DNA of 64,000 nt from Raphanus sativus (taxonomy: Eukaryota > Streptophyta > Magnoliopsida > Brassicales > Brassicaceae): positions 8,742,001-8,806,000 of the forward strand of contig NC_079514.1 of assembly GCF_000801105.2 (NCBI RefSeq), written 5' to 3'. Below are positions 49,917 to 62,386 of the stretch, piece by piece. The position numbers and the translations under genes were made by a program. The notes under the pieces are model-generated. The model did not search any database. It was given only the letters and a program-made list of their open reading frames with translations, and was not told the origin of the DNA. How positions within the stretch are numbered: position 1 is the first letter of the stretch; each line of letters opens with the position of its first letter.

Positions 49917-51142
49917 ATATATTCAAAAATATTTATGCTATTTTATACTTTGTTTTATATTTTACAATGCTTTTATAGACTTTCTACTATGGACTGATAA
50001 TAAGTTTAATCATATATATAATATTATTATATATTTTAAATTAAATTAATTGGCAAATACGTAAAGACATATACACTTAAATAATGTATATTATGATTAT
50101 ACTTTGTTGATAAATATACCAATAATTTGTGGAATTAAATCATAAATTAAAATAAAGTAATTATAATACAAATAAATCAGATTCAACAGTTTTATAAGAT
50201 AAATTGAATTTCTTAAAAGTACTGAAAAGGTATATTTATGTTAACTATACTTATTTTTAATTTATAAAATATTTAAAGTAAGAGGATATCCTTGATAGTG
50301 CATTTCGAAAATTTTCAACAAACATAAAAATATTATCAAATATGAGATGAATTTAAACAATACAACACATATTAAAATTATGGATCACATGATTGCAATT
50401 TCAAATTATTAATAAAACTAATTGACTACAAAAATTTAAAACACGAATTATTCTATTCTACTTTGATAACATATTAGAAATTAATATACTTCTAACACGG
50501 TTAAAAACTATTTATAAAACTGAAAATATATTTATACAATTATTTGAGAATTAATTTTACTTACTTGTCACATTTTTATGATTTTATAATTTTAAACTTT
50601 AATCATTAATTTTCATAAATAATTTTACTGATTTCATTTACCTTACACATGGTGTTGTCACTCTGGACAAAACACGTTTAGTCATTAGTTTCAATAGATA
50701 ATTTTAGTGATTGACCTCCTCGGTATTTTGAAGCAGAGAGCCGTTGCTTGGACTGTAGGTGTCTATGGGCTTCAGAAGGAGTTGAGACGAGGCCCATGGC
50801 TGTGTTGTCTCTAACACCTACTTCATCATCATTATCATCGTGTTTGGATAGGAGTTACGTCCTAGCTGAATTATTTAATTGCTTCCGATTTCATCTATAA
50901 ATCCACAGCTGCCAATGAGGATGGTTATTCATTGATAAGTTCTTCTTCTTTCTCCAACCTTTTGTATAGTTCAGTTCAGTGCTTAGTTTAATCAAAAGAT
51001 CATTGTTGACTTTTTAATACGATTTTAGGTTATCTCAAGTCAATTGATGAAACATTTTGATCCTTGTCTTTCAAGAAAGATACATCTGATTTCTTATTCT
51101 TCAGATTCATCATCGTACGTAGATACTGTTTGCTGGACAAAG
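48225..51142. other. Gene-poor spacer at the synteny junction
   Basis: Mostly AT-rich DNA with (AT)n at 49881-49909 and no gene. From about 50700 the sequence becomes less AT-rich and ends in intron/leader-like DNA with an acceptor (ATTTTAG at about 51028). This probably represents the old promoter and 5' UTR of the IPK2 remnant. Confidence 0.45.
49881..49909. repeat. (AT)n microsatellite
   Basis: A run of about 14 AT dinucleotides in the gene-poor spacer upstream of the IPK2 remnant. Confidence 0.85.
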
Positions 51143-52084
51143 ATGCTCAAGGTTCCTGAACACCAAGCTGCTGGTCACATGGCTAAAGATGGGAAGTTTG
51201 GTCCGCTCGTAGACGGAGAATGCCGATATTTCAAGCCCTTTCAGAGTATCAAAGAGTCCTTCTCCTCCAACAAGAATGTTCCGGATCATATCCGTGGATA
51301 CTTCCCGTGTATCACGACACGATACTCACCTAGTGGAGGCATCTGATGGATCTGGCAAGCTTCTACATATAGCTCTTGAAGATTTTTTTTTTTTCAGGTT
51401 ACGCGAATCCGTCTATAATGGGTGTTATGATTGGATCTAGGACATGGTACAAGGTTGTTCATGGATTCAATGTCGATGATGTTAGTTTGGCTCTGAGGAA
51501 GATTTGTGTCAATAAACTCACTAGCCAACTCGATACCATCAGACTCTGGATTTGCGTCACAACCTTTTTTTTTTTTGATCAAACAACATTTCATAAAACA
51601 CTAAAAAGGTTTATACTCCAACATTGGAGTTTACAATCAACCGAGCAAGAGCTGATTTAGCCAGATTATCAGCCTCACTATTAAAGTTCCTAGAGATGAA
51701 ATGAAAGGATATAACATCAAAATAAGACAAAGCATTATAGATATCAAACATGATACCGAACAGTTCAGGTTGAGAATCTCCATTCTTCAGCAGAGTGACG
51801 AGTGAGAGAGAGTCAGTAAGAACAGCCAGGGTTGGATTTGCGTCACAACCTTATGGCGTTATCTTAACACAGTTGTTAAGGCTTGGTTAGAAACTCAAAT
51901 GCTATAACTTCCCAATTCTTGCTCGGTTTTGATGTTTTACGAGAATGAATTGTTTTTGATGAAAGGAGAGGATGATGAGCGGGCGCACATAAAGCTGGTG
52001 GATTTTACTCATGTTCTTGATGGAAATGGTGTTGGGTGCACTAGGTTAGTGTGTCCCTTTGACCAAGATATAGTTGAGACTTGA
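51143..52084 (+). pseudogene. IPK2b: IPK2-beta inositol polyphosphate kinase, decayed and LINE-interrupted
   Basis: Translated pieces match plant IPK2: MLKVPEHQAAGHMAKDGKFG plus PLVDGECRYFKP (from 51143), ESFSSNKNVPDHIRGYFP, GYANPSIMGVMIGSRTWY (51399 on), LALRK, then SCSVLMFYENELFLMKGEDD and KLVDFTHVLDGNG (to about 52035). Frameshifts, a stop in place of the YHFNSCS tyrosine (near 51906), a deletion after SRTWY and a 266-bp LINE insert break it. The catalytic signature PxxxDxKxG reads PSIMGVMIG, so both the Asp and the Lys are lost. IPK2 phosphorylates inositol phosphates to IP5. Next to a germin and ABCA genes it matches At5g61760. Confidence 0.88.
51567..51832 (-). mobile_element. 5'-truncated LINE insertion in the IPK2 remnant
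   Basis: The 20-bp sequence TGGATTTGCGTCACAACCTT occurs at 51547-51566 and 51833-51852, exactly. On the minus strand the insert reads LTDSLSLVTLLKNGDSQPEL, then FHFISRNFNSEADNLAKSAL ending with a stop and a poly-A tail (poly-T at the left end). This is a LINE RNase H C-terminus, different in sequence from the one at 32119-32300. Confidence 0.88.
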
Positions 52085-52554
52085 GAGCTCGGACAAACAG
52101 ACATGAAACCTATACTTCCCGGTCTGAAATGGTCTGACTCATTTCAAATTATGTACTCCAACCGAACCAAACTGAACCAGAACACTGTGCTGTACTTTTC
52201 ATTTGAGGAATAACGAAGTCTCCAAGAAAGATTGCTAAGCCTATTAAGCTTTTGTCTGGTTTCCAGTTATAGCAAAGCTAAATTGCATATTTCAGGTAAC
52301 CAAATTAGAATTAGAGCTTGAAGAAGTAATAATGTCAACATCAGTAAGTTGGAACATTAGTGAATTACTTAGAAGCGATTTTCATCTTAGAACATAATCT
52401 TACTCAAAAAGCCACCAAGTAGTGTACTCAACTCTAAGCCACATATCGCCTAGCAACATATTGTTTTTTTTTTTGGCTTCACTTTTTAGTTTCCATATAT
52501 ATATATGTGAATATTAACAAGTTATATATGTACTCTTCATACCTATTCACAGTG
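52085..52554. promoter_or_regulatory. Upstream region of the germin-like gene
   Basis: This AT-rich spacer should carry the germin promoter. A TATATATA stretch lies at 52494-52505, about 50 bp before the chosen ATG. Its use as a TATA box is an inference. Confidence 0.4.
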
Positions 52555-53166
52555 ATGAAACTCTTCTACTTGATCTTGTTTTGTGCAATCTTCTTAACTG
52601 TCTCTGCGGATTTAGACAATATGCAAGACACTTGTCCAACGGCTCCGGGAGAACAGAGCATCTTTTTCATCAACGGCTATCCTTGCAAGAACCCAACCCA
52701 GGTCAACGCTCAGGATTTCAAGTCCACCAAACTTACTGTAGCTGGAGACACAGACAATTATCTCCAGTCGAACGTGACGATGCTCACTGCATCAGAGTTT
52801 CCAGGTCTCAACACTCTCGGCCTCTCTGTCTCACGCACTGACCTCGAAAGGGACGGATCCGTGCCGCTCCATTCGCATCCGAGGTCATCCGAGTTGCTCT
52901 TTGTGGCCAGTGGAGTCGTGTTCGCCGGATTTGTCGATACCAACGACAAGATTTTTCAGACGGTTCTGCGGAAAGGCGATGTCTTCGTCTTCCCTAAAGG
53001 CTTGCTTCATTTCTGCTTGAGCGGTGGCTTCGAACGAGCCACCGCTCTCTCGTTTTACAATAGCCAGAACCCTGGCGTCGTGAACATTGGAGGCGTGTTC
53101 GGGATCGATCAAGAACGTATGGTGAACATCACGAGGTCGTTAGTTACGGACCGTGATGAGCTCTAA
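52555..53166 (+). CDS. Germin-like protein (cupin)
   Basis: This is a secreted cupin of 203 aa, intronless. The start at 52555 was preferred over the in-frame ATG at 52507 because it gives a clean signal peptide (MKLFYLILFCAIFLTVSA). A germin N-terminal segment follows (DLDNMQDTCPTAPGEQ), with a cysteine pair forming the usual disulfide. Cupin motif 1 reads PLHSHPRSSELLFVASG, holding two His and the Glu metal ligands. Motif 2 reads GDVFVFPKGLLHF, holding the third His. All four Mn-binding residues are therefore present. Germin-like proteins of this type sit in the cell wall; some have superoxide dismutase or other activity. It corresponds to At5g61750. Confidence 0.9.
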   Translation: MKLFYLILFCAIFLTVSADLDNMQDTCPTAPGEQSIFFINGYPCKNPTQVNAQDFKSTKLTVAGDTDNYLQSNVTMLTASEFPGLNTLGLSVSRTDLERDGSVPLHSHPRSSELLFVASGVVFAGFVDTNDKIFQTVLRKGDVFVFPKGLLHFCLSGGFERATALSFYNSQNPGVVNIGGVFGIDQERMVNITRSLVTDRDEL

Positions 53167-53319
53167 GTTGTTTTTTCTTTTTCTTTTTTTCACAATGTTA
53201 TTAAAATCAAACCAGAGTTTATGACTTTTAAGAACTAACGTGTTCCACAAGACATCGGATTCGATAATAAAAAGCCCTAATTTGAGACCCGCTTAAATAG
53301 GGGTTGGATCATACGAAGA

Positions 53320-56300
53320 TTAAGACAAGGAAGCTTGAGCACTCGTAGCAACCTTGAAGAAGACGTCTTCGAGAGTTGTGTCGGCGAGCCCCCAAGCGAA
53401 AACTGTGAACTTGCTTTTGGCACTCTCCACCATTAAAAACAGATCCGAAATCATGACTTCTTGCTTAGGGATCTCGAACTTCTGCGTTCCTGAGAGATGA
53501 TACACTTTCTTGGCGTTTGGTGAAATGCGTTGAACCATTCTCTCTACTACCTCCTCGTGTTCTGATGAGGTCGTCATCGTGAAGACATACGATCCACCGT
53601 ACCTTCCCTTTAGCTCTTTAGGGTTTCCTATGCACTGCAAGCCTCCGTCAACAAAAATCCCTAATCTGTCGCAGAGAACCTCTGCTTCTTCCATTGAATG
53701 AGCTGTAAAAAACGTGAGGGGCAAGCTAGGTTAAAAAACTATCCATCACTTTCTTATCTGGTAGTATTAGTCTGCAGAACCCTTTAGAATAGAGAGAGAT
53801 TGATTTACTTGTGAGGATTATGGCCGTGTTTTGTTTTGCACGCTCGATCACGGTCCATAAGTTTTTTCTTGAGGCTGGATCAAGTCCAGTGCTAGGCTCA
53901 TCCATGTACACCACCTTTTAACATATCAGAAAAATGGAGTTAATTTTGAGCTATATTTCTAACAAACAAGAGACCAAGAGATGTACCTTTGGGTTCCCAA
54001 TAAGCGAAATGGCCACACTAAGTCGTCGTTTCATACCTCCGCTGTATTTTCCAGCAGGTTTGTCAGCAACTCCTCCATCGAAGAGGCTGACGCTTTTGAG
54101 AGACTCTTCCACAGCCTTGAAAAATATAATCATACGTACATCTATAAAAATTAGCATTTTCTTGGTGGAGTAATAACATATGAGATAATAAATAATAAAA
54201 GTGTTTAAAACCTACTTGCTTTAAAGCACGGCCCTTGATGTTCTTGAGTCTCCCGTAAAAGAGAAGATGTTCTCTTCCTGTTAGTGTCTCCCAAAGCAAG
54301 CTGACGACATCAAAACAAAGCTGTTCCTTATTTTCTTGGTAATGAAAGAAACATGCAATAAGTATTGTTGAAGAGTATTTACTCGTGCTGTGGGCATATG
54401 CCCATGCTAGTGTAGACTTTGTTCATATCCTTGCATATGTCCCAACCTTGAACCAACGCAGTTCCAGATGTCGGTTTCAAGAGGCCAGTCATCTAAACAC
54501 AACAGAGAAAAAAAATTACAAAACTTATAACAGTCTGAAACGTTATTCATCAGTGTAAGAACATTGGTCTCTTTTTTTTTTTTTTTTGTGGAACTGACCA
54601 TATTGATGAAAGAGGTTTTGCCAGCACCATTAGGTCCAAGCATGCCAAAACATTCCCCTGAAGGCACGTCGAGATACATCCCTCTTACTGCTATTTTTGG
54701 AGGGTTACCATCTCTACCTTGATACACCTTCTTCAGGTTGTCACATACAATCGCGTGCCCTGTGCTCCCTTCTATCCTCACTAGCTCCACTTTCTCCCTC
54801 TGATTAGTTCCACCTTCTTTTTTTTTTATCAGAACGACTTGAAAATAAAAAGAACAATAACAAATTTCGTTTACATACCTCATGAGTGACATCTGCTTTT
54901 TCCATGTCAATGAGGACGTTGTCAGAGCTTTGACTCTGTGCACTAGGGTCTGGTAGGGAAGTAGTAGTTTTCTTGATGAAAAAGCAAGGGCTTTTCCCTG
55001 ACGCAAGAACCTGATCGGCAAAGTAGGCCAGAGTGAGAGTCACAAACCATTCCACTAACATGATGTAGAAAACTTTATCCATTCCACTTTCGTTGAGGTC
55101 CCCCCATTTCATCCCGTTTCCATGGAAGGCAGCTTGTGCAAACTCATACAACCCTCTGAATAATGAAAATCCAGGAAACAACTCCAAGACCATAATCCAT
55201 TTCTCTGTTTTAGGTAAAAATTAATACTAGTTAACAAGTGGTCATAGACATGTGTATTGGTTTATAGTTTTAACTTACCGGGGAATGAGGGAGATTCAAG
55301 TAGCTGTGCGAAGAGAAAGTTTCCCAAGAGCCCAGTTCCAAACACCATAATGTAAGCAACAACTAACATTTAAAAAGCCAAGAAGACAGTTGAATTTTTT
55401 TACTCTTTTGAGGAGAAGATTCAAAAAAAATGTGATAAGTTGTTATTTATTACCTGTAACAGTCTTAACCTTTGAGAACAATGAAGAGACTAGAAAGGCA
55501 ATGGCGATTTGCAGATTTAAGTAGATAAAGTAGAAAACGAACTGGACGCTATATGAATTGAGCCGGAAGTAGTTGAGTCCTATCACTGACCCAAAGCTCA
55601 CCAAAGAAAGAATGTACAACACGGATATGGTGAGAAAATAGGCATATGAAATCAACCAATATGGACCATCACCTAGGCCATGCATTTTCATTATAATTCT
55701 TAGACGTTGTTGTTTCTCATACACCAATGATGTCACAATCACCTGCAAAAATTACACTGGGATGATTAGTAATATGTTGTGGAGTTTAGTACTTTTGTAA
55801 GTATTCATCTGTAGTAATAATATATAACTTACAGGGAACAGAAGAAGAACAACCCAAGTGAAGAACAGCGGACCAAACAAGGATGCAACATCTGGATTGC
55901 TTTTAGTAGAGTGCTTAGGAACTTCTTTGACAAACTCGAATAGTATCTTTGTCCCAGGGCCTTTCAGAAACTTTAAATAAGCACTTGATACCTGCGACCG
56001 GTACATTCAGTTAATGAAACATATAAAGAAAATAGCATATACCAAAGACCTAAGTTCATACCAGACTGATCAAGCGAGGAACTCGGACCAAAGGTTTGTT
56101 TTGAGGACCGTCACTGTAATATGTCGCATTATACCAGATGTTCACATCCAAGTTTTTTCCATCCGTACTCAAGAGATCATACGCTAAAAAGCAACAATAT
56201 ATACATCAACAGTCAAGATATAGATAACTTATATAAACAAATAGAAAAGATTTTAACAAAAAAAAAAACCTGCAGCAATCTCATTTGTCATCCGCTCAGG

Positions 56301-57403
56301 ATTTCCCCTCCAACTACCCTTGAAAATCTCCTCATTGACCTCTGCAGATGTATTTCTCCAAAGGCAGAAACCTTGAACACACTTCACCTCTGGTATATAT
56401 TTTTTTGACACAAACCACTAAGTTACTCATTGCTTTTCTCATTTTTTTTTTTTTCATTTTTATCCTATCATTCTTTGTTAAATCTTCAAGAGCACTCATA
56501 TAACTAAGTTACCTGTACGGTTTTTTCCTAATGAGAGTGGCCATGTAGAGTTTGCATTGCACTGAGGTTGGATGCTGTAGATGGGGAGAACTGAGGTAAT
56601 CGCTGGATCCGTGAAACTGTCCATCCCTGCTCCTATTGTTGTACCCTAAAATCTCATTGACCTTTTAGTAAGAAACAGAGATACATGTGTTTCACTTTTT
56701 TTTTCTCCAACGAAAAGAAAAAAAAAAGCAAACATACCAAGACATTATCAGCTAAACTAGGCAAGAGGTCGGAGGTATTCACTGCAAAAGAACCACCAAA
56801 CATAGTCCCGGACAACGCTGGAAGAAACACACATGCATGTAATAAGTATGTATATATATGAAAGAAGGAAGAGTAACAATGATAATAAGCCTATATACCT
56901 TTACCAAGAGACTGGTTGTTCCCAGTAAGAAGCATAGTTACAGGGCAAGTTCTTGTTTTTCTGCAGGACAAGTCAGGAAGGTCTTTACTGTAGGGTAAGA
57001 AACCAGCTTTAACAGCACGAGATTCAGGTTCTGGAATATGCAACATGGGAGGCAACAATGGAGGGTTTGGGATGGGACAATAATCTCCATTCGAAGCATC
57101 TTTGCTTCCACATTTAGTCATATCCGAGACTTTGTTCATCAGAGCCTCGATCAAGAGTTGAATCGACAGGAGAAGTAAGCAAAGGAAGAGTGGAACCAGA
57201 ACGAGTCTAACATTCGTCCATATGTGTTTCCTCTGTACCAAAAGAAAAAGATTGACAATATTACATCGTGGAGGACAAGGATCATGTTTTCCACCCAACC
57301 CCGTAGACACATCACATGTACAAAACATTACCTGGTAAGTTAAGTTTTTCCTAAGTAACGCGTTTGCCTGAGTCCAGAAACTGGCTTGACCATGATCCGC
57401 CAT
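53320..57403 (-). CDS. ABCA10: ABC transporter A family, half-size (ABCA10-like)
   Basis: Sixteen exons join in frame to 910 aa: 57403-57332, 57232-56899, 56817-56738, 56645-56513, 56389-56270, 56183-56062, 55991-55833, 55742-55454, 55362-55279, 55204-54879, 54799-54599, 54492-54383, 54300-54216, 54115-53987, 53914-53809 and 53702-53320. The order is an N-terminal TM helix, a large extracytosolic loop, a TM cluster (about 310-510) and one nucleotide-binding domain. That domain shows Walker A GPNGAGKTS, signature YSGGMKRRLS, Walker B VVYMDEPS and the switch His in LTTHSMEE. Plant half-size ABCAs are linked to lipid or fatty-acid transport at the ER. The start MADHGQASFWTQANALLRKN fits At5g61740. 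All ATPase motifs are intact. Confidence 0.92.
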
Positions 57404-58113
57404 TGATGAAAGAAAGAAGCTTTTGTTTTGTCCTTTCTTCCTCAGTTTATTTTTCACCGAACGTTTTTGTTTTTCTAGGACTCAATATCGCCTAGTTTTA
57501 TTTTACAAAAAAAATATCGCCTAGTTTTTTGACGTTAATGTGGGAACTAATCAGCCTTTAATGGGAAAGAAATAAGAGAAAGAGGAAATATATATTAATA
57601 AATCAAATCATAATTAATCAATAATAACAATCCATTAGTAAAACATTAGTAACATATTGTGTTAAAGTTTGGTTGAATACAATGTAACAATGTTGCTAAT
57701 CTTTGATCACCTTTCCACTAAAAGAAGATTAGTTGCCAAACATATCAAACAAAGGGTAACCCGGAAACAACTTTAGTGTAGAGACGGAAAAAATATGAGA
57801 AATATAATTACATACATTGTATTCCGAATTTAGAAAACCGTGTTAAAATTATGGATTGATGATACAAAATAGGAAGATAATATTTATCTCAAAATTCAAA
57901 ATATAATAGATTTGATTATACATTGATAGCTGTTAACAAGTAGGAAGATTCTTTTTGTAATTTTGTTAATAAATGAGAGTTTTATAACGTATGTCTTTAT
58001 AAATGGTTACTCTTTTCTTTCATACGCGTTACTTAGTAATTTATCATAATTTATTAAAAAAAAAAGACAATAAAAATAAAAGAAAATAGTCCAATCGTCT
58101 TCGTCCTCTGACC
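57404..58113. promoter_or_regulatory. Bidirectional promoter between two ABCA genes
   Basis: This 710-bp AT-rich region separates divergent ABCA10-like and ABCA9-like start codons, so both promoters must lie here unless one uses a distant 5' exon. No clear TATA box pair or known element could be assigned. Confidence 0.5.
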
Positions 58114-61100
58114 ATGACTTTGAGAGAAGGTGTGCCGCTTCTGTATCAGCAGTTCACAGCGTTGTTCAAAAAGAATCTACTGCTCTCATGGCGAAACAAG
58201 AGCGCCACGTGTCTCCATCTCTTCTCTTCGTTCTTCTTCATCTTTCTCATCTTCTGTATCCAAGAAGCGACGAAGGCGAGCGAGGTAACCTCGTTGGCGC
58301 ACGTAAATATCACCGATCCTAAGGCATTAGCTTCGCCTCCGATTCCGCCTTGTGAGGATAAGTTCTACGCGAAGCTTCCATGCTACGACTTCGTGTGGAG
58401 TGGGAACCAGAGCCGACGAGTGTCCAACATCGTCTCTGCTATTATGGCGAACAATCCAGGAAGACCTATTCCGACCAACAAGGTTAGTTTCTTTTTTCTT
58501 ATGTTTGGTTCTTTTTTTTTTGTTTTAATGTTTGTTTCTGAAATGTTTCTCTTGTGTGTGTGTGTGTTTTTCAGGTTCAATCATTCAAAGGACCCAAGGA
58601 GGTAGATGCATGGTTTACGTCACATCCTTTGCATGCCCCAGGAGCTTTGCATTTTACGGAAAGGAACGCTACAGTGATCAGCTATGGAGTTCAGACAAAC
58701 TCTTCTTCGGCTACAAAACGTGGTCGGACTGAAGATCCAACGTTTAAGTTTCTTGTCCCTCTTCAAATCGCTGCAGAGCGTGAGATCGCAAGGTCTTTAA
58801 TTGGAGGTAACATCTATCTTGAAAATCTTTGATTTGGGATTCATATGTTCTACGTGGAGATTTAAATGTATTTTGTATATGCATTATTAGATCCAAAGTT
58901 TGGTTGGAGTTTTGGATTTAAAGAGTTTGCACGACCAGCTGTTGCTAAAGAAGTAACTATCTCTCCACTGAATCTTATGGGACCAGTGTTCTTTCTTGCT
59001 TTCTCCATGTTTGGTTTTGTTCTCCAACTCGGTTCTCTAGCTACCGAGAAAGAGCTTAAACTTCGCCAGGTCTAATACTTCACTTTAAGATTGTTTACCA
59101 TTGTGTATTTTATATTAGATTGTGTTCAATAATGTTTTTTTTTTTCTTTTTTCCAACAGGCAATGACAATGATGGGAGTTTACGATACAGCTTATTGGTT
59201 ATCATGGCTCATATGGGAAGGCATCCTTACATTTGTATCATCACTCTTCTTAGTCCTCTTTGGAATGATGTTCCAATTCGATTTTTTCTTGAAGAACAGT
59301 TTCTTTGTTGTCTTCCTACTTTTCTTGCTTTTTCAGTTTAATATGGTAATTAAAGATCCTCATCCATTCTTAATTATTTTCCATTGATTTTTCTTGGATA
59401 ATACATAAACTTATCTATGTCATTTGTGTTGCTAGATTAGCCTAGCGTTCGTGCTGTCATCTTTCATTAGCAAATCATCTTCAGCAACAACCGTTGGTTT
59501 CCTTGTTTTTCTCATTGGCTTTATCACACAGGTGTGTGGCCTCTCTTTAGCTAAAACACTAGCTGAGATTTGTTGGATTCTTACTCGTTATAGTTCTGAC
59601 TGCAGACTGTAGCTTCTGGTGGATTCCCTTATTCAAGCACATATTCCCTTACCCGCCGGGTGATTTGGTCATTCTTTCCACCCAATACCTTTTCTGCTGG
59701 GTTGCAGCTGCTTATCGAAGCGACATCAGTTCCCGGAAGCCCTGGAATTAGTTGGAGTAAAAGAGATGTATGCTCAGGGGATGACGCCACCTGCTTTCTT
59801 ACAATGGTATGCCAACTTTTTCGACAACAGATCTCACCTTGTTGTTGTTGTTTGTCTTGTCTCTCATTTGAGTCTTTTTGTGCAGAATAAAATCTACATA
59901 TGGCTTGTGGGGACATTCTTTTTCTGGTTTGTTTTGGCTATCTACTTTGACAATATCATCCCCAATGCCTCTGGTGTAAGAAAAACAATCTTCTACTTTC
60001 TAAAGCCTAGTTATTGGACTAGCAAAGAGGGCAACAAAGTGAAAGGTATTTCTTTGTCTCTTGATTTTATAGAAAAGATTGTGTGTGTTTCATTTGACCA
60101 AAAAAAAAAAAACAAATTGTGTGTTTCGGAAGTGTAAAGCCAAAAGATGTTCCTATGTAATACTTTTTTCAGAAGGGAGCATTTGTAGCTGCTTTGGCTC
60201 AGTTCCACCTGTAGAGCATTTATCACCAGAGGACCAAGATGTGCTTGAAGAGGAGACACTAGTTAGACAACAAGCAAGCGGTGGGATAGTTGATCCTAAC
60301 ATTGCTGTTGAGATTCATGGTCTTGCAAAGACATATCCTGGCACGACAAAGCTTGGTTGTTGCAAATGTACCAAAACATCCCCTTTTCATGCTGTAAAGG
60401 TAAATCAATTATTCTTGTTGCGGAAGTTAGTGTGTGTTCAAAGGCGCCAAGACATCAACAATCCTAGTGCTCATTAGTTGTCTGCTATGGTTTCTAATGT
60501 ATTATTACATTTCTTTTTGGCTCATGAAATATGTTTAGGGTTTGTGGATGAATATAGCCAAAGACCAGTTGTTCTGTCTTCTTGGACCCAATGGTGCAGG
60601 GAAGACAACTACTATCAGCTGTCTGACTGGTATAAATCCAGTTACTGGTGGGGATGGTAAGGATCTCTTTGACAAGAAGCTAGTTTCCATTTTAATACTA
60701 GTTAATAAGTTCAATTTGATTGACTTAAAACAGCTCTTATCTATGGAGATTCCATAAGAAGCTCTGTTGGTATGTCCAACATTCGTAAAATGATTGGAGT
60801 TTGTCCTCAGGTAAAGTCAACTTCTCCCTGCATTGTCTTCTCTTTTTCTTACACAATGATCTTTATGTTCTGCTTAAATGATTTGTTTCATCATCACTCT
60901 TATTTTTTTTATCAGTTTGATATCCTTTGGGATGCTTTGTCAAGTGAAGAACACCTCCACCTCTTTGCTAGCATCAAAGGGTTGCCACCTGCATCTATCA
61001 AACCGGTATGTTATTCATGTATTTTACAAATGGTAACTGATTTTATCTTCCCCTCTTTTTTTTTTTTTTTTTCTTAAAGATTTTTCTTTCTGGTTAAACA

Positions 61101-62386
61101 GATTGCAGAGAAGTTACTTGCAGATGTAAAGCTGACAGGAGCAGCTAAATTTAGAGCAGGAAGCTACAGTGGTGGAATGAAACGTAGACTCAGTGTTGCA
61201 ATTGCACTCATTGGTGATCCCAAGCTGGTCTTTCTAGATGAACCGGTATGTATGCCATGCAACTTAATACTTTCCTCTGTAACACATACTTACAGTATGT
61301 GTTTATACATAAACACACACACACACACAGTAACACATATTTTTGGATTGTAGACTACTGGTATGGACCCTATCACAAGGAGACATGTGTGGGACATTAT
61401 ACAGGAATCAAAGAAAGGCCGTGCCATCATACTAACAACACATTCTATGGAAGAAGCTGATATTTTAGGTGATAGAATAGGGATCATGGCTAAAGGCAGG
61501 CTCCGCTGCATTGGAACCTCCATCAGGTTAAAATCTCGCTTCGGCACGGGTTTCATCACTACAGTTAGCTTCCTTGAAAACAAAAACGACGGTGCTGGAA
61601 CCTCACCTGAGCCACTTAAAAAATTCTTCAAAAATGTATGTGTACACTCAGGCCAAAGTTTTTTTGTTTTTTTTTACCGGCAATTGTTGAAGTAGGTAGT
61701 GCCTCTGAGCCTGGAACAATATCTTTCTTGCAGCAACTGAAAGTTGAGCCAATAGAAGAGAAAAAAGCTTTCATGACTTTTGTTATCCCCCACGACAAAG
61801 AGAAACTTTTGGCGGTAACTAACTTTAAAACTCTTCGATTTTCGTCTATGATGTTCATCATCGTTTCTCAATTTGACAGGATTTTTTTGAAGAGCTACAA
61901 CACAGAGAATCTGAATTTGGAATCTCGGACATACAGCTAGGGCTTGCAACTCTTGAAGAAGTGTTTCTGAACATCGCAAGACGGGCTGAACTAGAAAGTG
62001 CAACAGCTGAAGGAACCTTGGTTACTCTCGAGTTAGAAGAATCAGGCATCTTGGTCGAGGTAAATCATCTACGACATTCCACCAAAAAAAATTCACGTTT
62101 CACATGTTGTAGTTTAATGGATACAAACTCTATGTATGTACAGATACCTGTTGGAGCAAGATTTGTAGGTATACCAGGAACTGAAAACGCGGAGAATCCT
62201 AGAGGAATGATGGTGGAAGTGTACTGGCAACAAGATGGTTCTGGTTCGATGTGCATCTCTGGACACTCGCCGGAGATGAGCATACCACAGAACGTTCCTG
62301 TGTTATATGAGCCACCATCACAAGTGTTAGGACGCGGGCAGCGACGAGTTCGGGGTTCCGTGATTGATTATGAATCTAGCGATTAA
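58114..62386 (+). CDS. ABCA9: ABC transporter A family, half-size (ABCA9-like)
   Basis: Sixteen exons join in frame to 954 aa: 58114-58482, 58575-58806, 58891-59069, 59160-59345, 59436-59531, 59606-59806, 59886-60045, 60173-60399, 60539-60656, 60734-60810, 60916-61005, 61102-61245, 61354-61635, 61734-61814, 61880-62059 and 62144-62386. The N-terminus has a TM helix, then a loop, a TM cluster (about 230-450) and one nucleotide-binding domain. That domain shows Walker A LGPNGAGKTTT, signature SYSGGMKRRLS, Walker B VFLDEPTTGMDP and TTHSMEEADIL. Sequence is closest to Arabidopsis ABCA9 (At5g61730), which supplies fatty acids or acyl-CoA to the ER for seed oil synthesis. All key residues are present. 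Confidence 0.93.
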
